Positions 1-7,904 of a stretch of 25,169 nt of DNA are shown here, in pieces. Position 1 is the first letter of the stretch. Every line of letters starts with the position of its first letter. Source of the DNA: Hypsibius dujardini (lineage: Eukaryota; Tardigrada; Eutardigrada; Parachela; Hypsibiidae); the NCBI GenBank assembly GCA_001579985.1, contig LRSR01013696.1:1-25169 (forward strand), read 5' to 3'. Made by a program: the position numbers and the translations under genes. The notes beneath the pieces were generated by a model. That model was not told the origin of the DNA, searched no databases, and saw nothing but the letters and a program-made list of their open reading frames with translations.

Positions 1-527
1 TATTATATTAATAATATTATGAACACAGTATAAATATTGCAGATTCGAATCGATTACAGAAAAAAAATATTAAGCTGCAGCAGCTTTAAATTTTCGAGGA
101 AAGTTCGGCTCACTCAGTTCACGAACTAAGCAACTATGCGCGTGCGAAGAACTTACTTGTGATCTTTATGGGAGATATTGTGGTTGCGAATGGTGTCGGG
201 AATAAGATTGGAATTAACGATTCCAATCAACAAGCTACCGATCAAGACAGTTTCGGCACTCCAGTTCCACGCCATTTTCGCTGTGATTTGTTGTTGGGAG
301 CTGAAATGAAATTTGAAGTTATATGGCCCGGGACGTATATTCAGTGCGCGTCGAAGCGTCCTCTCGACTGTTCGAAACGCGCACCGCCGGAGGACCCGGT
401 ACCTGGTGAAACAACTAATACAGTCACGCGCGCAGGGTCAACTTGAAACCACCATTTTTTTCATAGCCTCTTTAAAAAACAAAAGTGGTGCCAGTATCAG
501 CCGGTTATTGTGAAGAGCTACGGTAAG
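1..527. other. No gene supported; AT-rich left edge
   Basis: The first 130 bases are AT-rich and the remainder is of mixed composition. Short open frames exist (for example 159-446) but show no recognisable domain, no signal peptide and no convincing splice signals. I see nothing I can name here. Confidence 0.5.
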
Positions 528-868
528 GACTGTACGTACTGCCATACGGCCGTACATACCGTACATACCGTACATACCGTACGTACTGCCATACGGCCGT
601 ACATATCGTACGTACTGTCGTACGGCCGTACATACCGTACGTACTGTCGTACGGCCGTACATATCGTACGTACTGTCGTACGGCCGTACATACCGTACGT
701 ACTGTCGTACGGCCGTACATACCGTACGTACTGTCGTACGGCCGTACATACCGTACGTACTGTCGTACGACCTTACATCCCGTACGTACTGCCGTACGGC
801 CGTACATACCGTACGTACTGCCGTACGGCCGTACATACCGTACGTACTGCCGTACGGCCGTATGTACA
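528..868. repeat. 29-bp palindrome-rich tandem satellite
   Basis: About 11 copies of a 29-bp unit built from CGTACGGCCGTACAT, ACCGTACGTACTG and short variants. Successive copies of the CGGCCGTA block lie exactly 29 bases apart (for example 623 and 652). Each unit contains the palindrome CGTACGGCCGTACG or close to it, plus GTACGTAC, so single strands could form runs of small hairpins. Because 29 is not a multiple of 3 and the unit lacks stops, several frames on both strands stay open; these are repeat artefacts and not genes. The leftmost copies are shortened to an 11-bp CATACCGTACA step. Confidence 0.9.
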
Positions 869-1603
869 TGCCTTGTCTCCGTAGTCTCTTCGCGTGCCAT
901 TTTTAAATTGCAATGCGTCCAGATGAACAAGAGAGCCTGAAATAACAATCCATTTGGAAGAAATTGGACAATAAATAATTTTGTGTTAACCTTTCTGCTT
1001 CAATTCAAGCAATTTTTGGAAGTGCTCGGGCATAATGCGATTTCTCCTGTGATGGATGCAACAAGCGTGTCACGAGAAGCCGGCCGATTTTTTATTCATT
1101 AGGCACCCCGAACTCATTCACCGAAACAATCAATCAATCTATTCGTTTCGTGAATATGAGGGTCTTCAATAAGCAATTTCACTTGAATTTTTCCGAAGAG
1201 TTTGTCATGCACTGAAAGTAATTAGGCCCTGTTTCTAGTAACTCAGTTGAGTTAGGGAAAAATAATGAATCAAGCAGGTCTGTTAGGAAAAAATAAAAAA
1301 ATCGACTCAAGGAAGACACATAGCGGATGTCTGTTAACATTCTGTCCGCAATTTTATTCTCCTTCCAATTCTTTTGATTTTGAACTGACATGAAATGTGA
1401 AACGGCCGAAATTACCGTGAATCATATCTTCCGAATATATAAAAATAACAAATTTCGGAGAGGACAGTCGCAGCATGGCTCAAAGTTGAATTCCGTGTTG
1501 ACGCGGGCTATTTATAATTCTTTTGTTCAACTCTCGAAATATCAAGCGATAACGTTGCTCTGTATATTTATTTCGTTTTATTCCGTCTTTGTCTTCTGAC
1601 ATA
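869..1603. other. No gene supported; intergenic
   Basis: AT-rich sequence with only short open frames (for example 1179-1391 on the minus strand) that have low-complexity composition and no domain. No convincing RNA gene or repeat was found. Confidence 0.5.
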
Positions 1604-1810
1604 CTGTGTACCAAGCAAACGCGGTGGGTTGAATCGCTCTACGTGGGTTGAATCGGTCGGGGTGGCAGAGGGCGCTACATGTGTAGATTGTAAACAACAT
1701 TCAATCAGCTTCACACACACCGCGTTTAATTTACATTTGTGGCGCCCTCTGCCACCCGACCGATTCAACCCATGTAGCGATTCAACCCACGCGTTTGCTT
1801 GGTATACAGC
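1604..1810. mobile_element. Fold-back / MITE-like element, about 70-bp arms
   Basis: The left arm (1604-1674) and right arm (1741-1810) are reverse complements apart from a few single-base indels. Each arm contains CCAAGCAAACGCG, two copies of a GTGGGTTGAATCG-like motif and GGTGGCAGAGGGCGC. The spacer is about 66 bp. There is no coding capacity. A target-site duplication was not clear, so the exact ends and superfamily are unknown. Confidence 0.85.
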
Positions 1811-2195
1811 ACTTCTGTGTGGTGTTTGTACAGTCAGCCCCAAGAAGAACTCTGCTCACGTGACTTTTGCTGTTCAAACAGACAGAAAAATCCGCCCTAA
1901 ATTGCACCGTTTCTGACAACCAATCAGGACAATTGACGAACAACTTTTACTAAATCAAGCCAATCAATTGCAACGGCAGAAAAAAACAGTCATGAAAAGC
2001 TGCAAAAACAGCTGATAAGATTTCGTATTCGGCTACTTTGCGCAGTTTCCCTGCGGTCAAGTCATCAGTTGTTGCAGTCCTATACACAGGTAAATTGCTA
2101 TTTGTTTTTCGAGATTGCGAGATGAGCCAATTTTTGGTGGGCCACTTGGTTCAATTACTTGCATCTCTTGATATCGAAGATATTTTATTGCTATT

Positions 2196-2322
2196 AGAGA
2201 GTTTCCGCAAACGGTATATCTCACGGTATAGCCGTACAGTATAGAAAAATGAACTGGGGTCAGAGAGAGTTTTCTATACTGTACCGCTATACCATGAGAT
2301 ATACCGTTTGCGAAAACTCTCT
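2196..2322. repeat. Long hairpin with about 52-bp arms
   Basis: The arm from 2196 to about 2248 (GAGAGTTTCCGCAAACGG, then TATATCTCACGGTATAG, and so on) pairs with 2270-2322 with three or four mismatches, leaving a loop of about 22 bp. It is a strong cruciform/hairpin former and probably a small MITE. It lies inside the TA-flanked element. Confidence 0.8.
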
Positions 2323-2323
2323 A

Positions 2324-2683
2324 TTGTTGGGTGGTACCCAACAGATACGCAATACTTACTAATAGTATAGTCTATCTACCTAGTTAACTCATTCCTATCT
2401 ACCTTCACATTCTATAATGTACTTACCCAGCTATTATTACGTACATAGTTCCGCCATGTCGACAAGAACTAGTACGTGAGCTCAGGAACTATTCTTCATT
2501 CCTGACTATATAAGCGTGTGTTCTACAGTAATTTATGAGAGTTCCTTCCTTTCACCTCTAATCTCCTCTACCAGTAAAGTCTTCCTACAATTCTTCTCAT
2601 ATTATTCAGTCTAATAGCTTGTATGTTCAGGTTCTTCCGTCCTAGTAGGGACGGAGGCCTAACACTCCACCTGTCGCAACTCA
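2324..2683 (+). mobile_element. Probable solo LTR
   Basis: The segment starts TGTTGGGTGGTACCCAACA, has a TATA-like CTATATAAG near 2505-2514 and can be read to a CA at 2682-2683, giving a 360-bp TG...CA unit. The flanking five bases are TCTAT on the left and TCTCT on the right, a 4 of 5 match within a TC-rich stretch. No internal retrotransposon coding is nearby. The TG start, TATA placement and size resemble a Ty1/copia or similar solo LTR, but one copy alone cannot prove it. Confidence 0.4.
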
Positions 2684-2789
2684 TCTCTCTCTATGCGCAA
2701 ACAGCCTGTGTTGTGCAAGCAGAGTTCTTCTTGGGGCTGACTGTAATCAGTTCTGGTAGTTTGTATGCAATAATAAAGTGATTGTGAAC

Positions 2790-3088
2790 CAGAGCTGGGC
2801 CGCTAAAAGCTCCACCGCTAAAATCGCTAAAACCGCTAAACCCGCTAATGGTTAATTTTTTTAGTCTATAAATCCATTTCAGATGTCTTTTGCTTAACGC
2901 GGCACTGGTAATCTAACAGATCACTATTGATGTTCCCGAAAAACACCCGAGATAGCGCTTTGAAAAGTCTATTTTCACATTTACGAAAAACACTTTTTCC
3001 GTTTAACAAGAACGATTTATAGACCAACAAAATTAACCATTAGCGAGTTTAGCGTTTTAGCGGTGGAGCCTTTAGCGGCCCCGTTCTG
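2790..3088. mobile_element. hAT-type MITE with 8-bp target duplication
   Basis: The element begins CAGAGCTGGGCCGC, like hAT termini (CAGNGCTGGGC), and ends with the complementary GCGGCCCCGTTCTG. Arms 2790-2873 and 3011-3088 form a long imperfect inverted repeat rich in CCGCTAAA steps. It is flanked by TTGTGAAC (2782-2789) and CTGTGAAC (3089-3096), an 8-bp duplication with one mismatch, as expected for hAT. The 299-bp length and absence of coding make it non-autonomous. Confidence 0.8.
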
Positions 3089-3096
3089 CTGTGAAC

Positions 3097-3920
3097 TTTA
3101 TTGTGTTGCGGTCACTACAGTGTTCGGGAAGACGTTTTCTGTCTGTTCAATTTAGAGTTTAAAACTAAAATTCATCTCATCATTTCTCCCTGCCGTAAAG
3201 CTGTATTTCCAAAAATTTGGAACAAAACCGGAAGTGAATTCATTGGGCTTTTAATCGCCAGTGGCGAAATCATTCAAAGGTTTGGGAGCAGAACCGCAAA
3301 TTCAAATTGTTTGGCGATGACGCCATTAATCTGCGATTAATCACGCGAGCAGACACCTTGGCTAACTTCCCGCCGCTACACTCTCCCAAATCAGATGGCC
3401 GAACAAACAGGACTCACGTTTTTGAAGAGTCTGTTCACTAATGGCGCCATTGAAATGAAAGCCTCTGAATGTGCGGAGGCAGGTGAAAAGTTTCGGGCCA
3501 GGAACCCAGGCGGCTGAGTTCAAATTCCTATGCCGCTCCAGCGATCTAATAAACTGTTCATATTCCAGTCCCTCGCCAAAATTCTTTTGCTATTTGGCGA
3601 ATGAAAGTCCACTACATACCCTATTCTGGCATGTGATGAGTGAGAACACAAATCGACCAAGGCCAACACGGCATCAGATGTTCACAAAGCTACACACGGT
3701 GGGAGAACTCCTTTTGGAGATCGGATTTTCCAACAAAAAATTTTTCGTTTATGCATTGAGTAATCCCGATTACGTGGCACCATCAAATAGCCCAGCGCTT
3801 CCCTCAAATGTTCAATGCATGCGGACCATAGACTTGTTGGGTAGAAGATCGTTAAAAATCTCAAAGAAGTTGGTCGTTTAGCAGAGTGGAAAACACATTT
3901 ACATATGCACAGCTCATTGC
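3097..3920. other. No gene supported; intergenic
   Basis: Open frames at 3101-3340 and 3471-3881 were read and show no recognisable family, signal peptide or membrane segment. Composition is mixed and I find no repeat array. Confidence 0.45.
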
Positions 3921-4415
3921 GTAACTCAGCTGCTGAAAGTGGCCTCCGCTCCGCTCCGCCTCCGAAAGTGCGTCCGCTCATTGGGTGACTCAGCTGCTGA
4001 AAGTGGCCTGTGTCCGCTCCACCTCCGAAAGTGCGTCCGCTCACTGGGTGACTCAGCTGCTGAAAGTGGCCTCCGCTCCGCTCCGCTCCGAAAGTGCGTC
4101 CGTTCATTGGGTGACTCAGCTGCTGAAAGTGGCCTCCGCTCCGCTCCGAAAGTGCGTCCGCTCATTGGGTGACTCAGTTGCTGAAAGTGGCCTGCGTCCG
4201 CTCATTGGGTGACTCAGCTGCTGAAAGTGGCCTGCGTCCGCTCATTGGGTGACTCAGCTGCTGAAAGTGGCCTGCGTCCTCTCCGCTCCGCTCCGCCCCC
4301 GAAAGTGCGTCCGCTCATTGGGTGACTCAGCTGCTGAAAGTGGCCTCCGCTCCGCTCCGAAAGTGCGTCCGCTCATTGGGTGACTCAGTTGCTGAAAGTG
4401 GCCTGCGTCCGTTCA
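3921..4415. repeat. Variable-length tandem repeat with TGACTCAG motifs
   Basis: Nine head-to-tail units each start GTGACTCAGCTGCTGAAAGT (the first starts GTAACTCAG; two carry CAGTTG). They end in GTCCGCTCATTGG and differ in length (about 40 to 73 bp) through gain or loss of a CTCCG-rich middle block and a CGAAAGTGC step. Every complete unit carries an AP-1-like TGACTCA, most carry the E-box CAGCTG, and an inverted CCAAT box (ATTGG). Reading frames through the array are repeat artefacts. Confidence 0.9.
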
Positions 4416-5106
4416 CCTTTCTTGCCTTGCCCCATTCTCGCGCTGAGTTAGATTTTTCATTTCCAAGTCAGCAATCGCCCCTCTAAATTTGTATATTAGG
4501 AGAATGTTTATATCCCCTCTCATCCTGTTTAAAAAGCCAAGCGACATTACTTATTTAGGAGCAATCGAATTCAAAGGAAAAAGTGTGCACCCGATTTATT
4601 AATTAATTTAATCAATTCGAAACATTCTCGTCCTGAATAATCAGGACCAGCATTAATGGTTCTCTACGTACTTACATTGACGCTGTTTCAATCAACTCTC
4701 TCTCTCTCTCTCTATTCTGAAACACGCCATCCAATTATGCATATTCTGTAAGGGAAATCTCCTGAGGAAGAAGATAAGTGCGGGATTAATACAAAAACGT
4801 GTATTATGTTGAAGAACGGTAAATTCTCGGAACGTTTGCACAGCGACGAGATAAACTGATGCAGGTACAGACTAAACAAACAGACTTAATAAATATCTGC
4901 TCGAAATTCCGAATTTCAGAATTGGTTATCTGCAAAGGTCGCGTTGGTTCCCTCCCACACAACCTAATGCACTCGACTCAAATAAAATTGTTCGTTAAGT
5001 GATCGATCACGTATTAATGATGTCTCATAAGGTCAGCCTGATATTTTCAATAAAAAGGTATAGAAAATGAGTTGTGAAGGATCTTCAAACTAGTCAAATT
5101 GGAAAA
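4416..5106. promoter_or_regulatory. Upstream region of the first GPCR; contains a (TC)n tract
   Basis: This is non-coding AT-rich sequence leading to the ATG at 5107. A short (TC)n microsatellite lies at about 4697-4714. No single promoter element stands out, so its promoter role is inferred from position alone. Confidence 0.3.
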
Positions 5107-5685
5107 ATGGATTCGACAATGAATAAAAGTTCAATTATCGGGTCACTACCGCAGCTGACAGCGGACCTCCGGGCAGCTATCGACCTTTGGTTCGTCTTCT
5201 CCATCACCATCGGCGTGTCGGCCTGCGTTCTCCTGCTGCTGCTCCTGGCGACGTCCTTGTACCACGAAAAACTCCGCAAAGGCTCGAAAATCCTCGTGAT
5301 TCACTTACTGCTCGTACAACTCCTTATCTGCGGCTTTAACTTCCCCATTCTGACCGTCACCTCATATCAGACCTTGAGGAATCAGACAGTGTCGATCAAC
5401 TGCCCAGTTTTCTTGTACCTCGACATTGGGAGTACGCATGTGGAAAACTGGGCGTCAACCCTGTTAGCCGTGAACCGTTATGTAGCCATCATCCATCCGC
5501 ATCAATACAAGTACTTCGTGTCGAAAACAGGTTTAGCCATTACCATAATCCTACCATGGGTCATCGGTTTGTCTGATACCTTGCCGATTTTTCTGGGTAT
5601 CGGAGGCCGACTTGTCTTCTTATTGCCTTATGGCTGTGATTTTACACCGCTTGGGGGGACAACGATGGAATATACCACTGCATGG

Positions 5686-5743
<58 letters not shown>

Positions 5744-6488
5744 TTGTCTATTGGTCAGTCGGTTGGTCTGTCGGTCGGTCTGTCTGTATTGTCTGTCTGT
5801 CGGTCTGTATTGTCGATCTCTCGTATAACTCTCCAGCTAATGCTCAAGTCATAAACGTTCTTCTAATCAATTCCTGCCATTCGCAGGTTACCATCGGGGC
5901 CTACATACCGATCACCGTGATGGGTGTGACGTACATTACTCTTTTTGTGCGGCTTGCCGCCGGACGCTGTAGCGGGCGGGTCGCCGTAATGGAGTGTCAA
6001 GTGTCGATGGCGAAACGAGCTAGAAAGATTGCCATAGCGCGCATTTTGCTGTCTTCCTTTGTCTGGTACTGTCTCTGCTTCCTTCCGGATGTCGTTATCA
6101 ACACCGGATTACCGTATCTGTATGAGCGATCCTTGATGATGCATTTGTGGTTGGTCTCCATATTGCACATTGGCTTCGCGGGAAGTACGGTAAGCGATGA
6201 ATCTCCCTGTTCTGCAATTTTCTTGGCATTTTTTTCGTTATATGCAAATGCGATTCAAGGAACGACCGTTTTAGAAGTATTCGTCTTGTTCACACTCCAC
6301 ACGACGCCTGCATAAGAAAATCACCAACTGTTCTTTTCGATTGTGATGACGGACGCTACATGGTTTTTCAGGTTATTTTCATCGCACTCGGTGCGGAATA
6401 TCGCAATGGAATGCGATGCTTGTTACGTGCTGCTCGCGACGCCGTCTACAGGCGTGGACATGTTTCGCCTGCGATTATACCACCATAG
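5107..6488 (+). CDS. Class A (rhodopsin-like) GPCR, three exons
   Basis: Model: exons 5107-5685, 5887-6189 and 6372-6488 (TAG), 332 residues, all junctions phase 0. The donors are GTCTGT and GTAAGC; the acceptors are TTCGCAG and TTTTTCAG. Seven hydrophobic segments fit at about 29-51, 62-84, 105-130, 141-165, 194-216, 240-263 and 279-303. Family landmarks are a TM3-end NRY (123-125, variant of DRY), a TM4 Trp151, CFLP in TM6 (257-260) and Cys99/Cys177 for the usual extracellular disulfide. TM7 lacks a canonical NPxxY. An N-terminal NKSS and NQT are possible glycosylation sites. It should sit in the plasma membrane and couple to G proteins; the ligand is unknown. Intron 1 is largely a (GTCT)n microsatellite, is 201 bp and has no in-frame stop, so unspliced RNA would read through it. 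Without that intron TM5 follows TM4 normally, which supports splicing. I chose the first ATG in frame. Confidence 0.85.
5686..5886 (+). repeat. Intron filled with (GTCT)n microsatellite
   Basis: GTCT/GTCG/GTTG-type tetramers run from about 5686 to 5815 inside intron 1 of the GPCR. The intron ends with a typical TTCGCAG acceptor. Its length is divisible by 3 and its sense frame is open, giving Cys-Leu-Ser-Val repeats if translated. Confidence 0.85.
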
Positions 6489-7904
6489 GTGCCAATACGC
6501 CCACTCTCAGCGCCGGATGATCCCGAAAAACGCCAGCATCACGTCACTCACATGGAATTTCCTCCAGCCACTTTACAAGCCCCTTCAACGACTCCGGCCA
6601 TGAACTACGTGACTTATGCTGGACGCCCAGAATTCGTGCTGTAGAATCCACTCAAACAACAAAGTCATGATCCTTCGCAACATTTGATCTAGCTGACTAT
6701 TCCCACGACTGCCCACTGTCTGTATATCGGCTTGTCTGCCTGTCTGTATGAATGTCTGTCTATCTGTCCGTATGTCTGTCTGTCTGTCTGCCTATCTGTC
6801 TACTTGTTTGTCTGTCTGTCTGCCTATTTGTCTGCCTGTCTGTATGAATGTCTGTCTATCTATTTGACTATCTATATCTCTGCCTGTCTGTATGAATGTC
6901 TATCTGTTTGACTATCTGTATGTCTGTCTGTCTGTCCCGGGATACGTTGATACATGAGCAGTAATACTGCTGACTAGAATTAATGTAGAGTTCATCCGAC
7001 AGGGGGCGGGTTAATCCATCACAGAGCAACACCTACAAGATGTGTACTGTCCCTGCCCCTGACAATCGTGTTAGAAGTAAAAATAACGCTCTACATCCGT
7101 CTAACTGGTGAGTGAGAAAGTTTCTGCTGATTCCACCATTCCGGCTAAAAAGAACAGAAACAACCGATTCATTCGATCCACATTGCGCATGCATATAACT
7201 TGTGTTTTTTTGCACATAGCGATTGTAATAAGAGTAAAAAAATACACCGAATAAAGTCAACAATGGTGGCGCACAAGGCTGTGAGTCTTCGACCTACGCA
7301 AGGTATGACGAACGTATTCCGGCCCTAATTTTCACCCACGAAGCAGTGAGTCAGACTCCGATGAGGCATTCTGATTTTCGCATTGATTTCCAGGAGATTA
7401 GCCTATCCCATGGGGGTCGGCGCGGATCGACAGCGATTGGCCATGGCGCGGATAAAGATCTCTCGTCCCGAGAACACTTCATACAAAACAGTACCAAGAG
7501 GGCGTTTGTTTACGAATGGCTCGCGATAAGGCGCTGGCATCAGCTGAATGTGCGCCTCTCGTTTCAAGTCAAGTAGCAGTCTCGACTCGACCACGACGGT
7601 CGTCCGAAACCCGACACGACCAATGCGGTTGAGCGCGTTGTACGTTGCAAGTGGTATTTCTGGGGAATTTCTGCTCTACTGCGAAGACAATTCGTCACCG
7701 GTTGTTGTTATCACTTTCGACTCGTTGCAATTCGGCACCGTTCTTTGGGGTCTTTGGGGTCTTTGGGGTAGGATATAGACCGCAGAGAGGTTTGTATTTA
7801 GAGTGTCCGAATTTTTACGTTTAAACGGTTTGTGTGATTCGTGTGTAGTTTATTCGCTCCGACAGAGTTTTCTGGATTACAATTTTGCGAGACCCGGTTG
7901 AAAG
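6489..7904. other. Intergenic; degenerate TGTC repeat, probable 5' region of next gene
   Basis: About 6719-6943 is a degenerate TGTC/TGTA microsatellite. The rest has short frames without recognisable domains. Three 9-bp TCTTTGGGG steps lie at about 7743-7768. The last few hundred bases probably hold the promoter and 5' UTR of the Gly-rich gene starting at 7905, but I could not place a transcription start. Confidence 0.4.
6719..6943. repeat. Degenerate TGTC tetranucleotide microsatellite
   Basis: Interrupted TGTC, TGCC, TATC and TATG steps, with a longer internal periodicity marked by recurring GTATGAATGTCTGTC. It lies downstream of the GPCR stop codon and is the only large TGTC array here not inside an intron of one of my models. 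Confidence 0.8.

Larger units (their letters stand above)
1829..2745. mobile_element. Non-autonomous Tc1/mariner-like element, 26-bp TIRs plus TA
   Basis: A 28-bp sequence starting TACAGTCAGCCCC at 1829-1856 recurs as its exact reverse complement at 2718-2745. Read as TA target duplication plus 26-bp terminal inverted repeats beginning CAGT, this fits the Tc1/mariner pattern. The 917-bp interior encodes no transposase. It is occupied by a long hairpin (2196-2322) and a probable solo LTR (about 2324-2683), so it looks like a host for later insertions. The identical TIRs suggest the outer copy is not very old, or that the TIRs were recently copied. The superfamily call is inference from TA and CAGT only. 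Confidence 0.65.

Noticed and set aside
528-868. CRISPR-like array
   Set aside because: Units are contiguous and lack unique spacers, and the window is eukaryotic.
438-948. Three overlapping open frames of 124-147 codons
   Set aside because: All lie in the 29-bp satellite; the period is not divisible by 3 and the unit has no stops, so frames are open by composition.
3682-4212. Repetitive open frames on both strands
   Set aside because: They are translations of the TGACTCAG-bearing tandem repeat, with no start context or conserved protein signal.
7262-7285. ATG in good context followed by a GTGAGT donor, a possible tiny first exon
   Set aside because: I could not connect it in frame to any downstream exon; the Gly-rich gene has its own ATG with a signal peptide at 7905.
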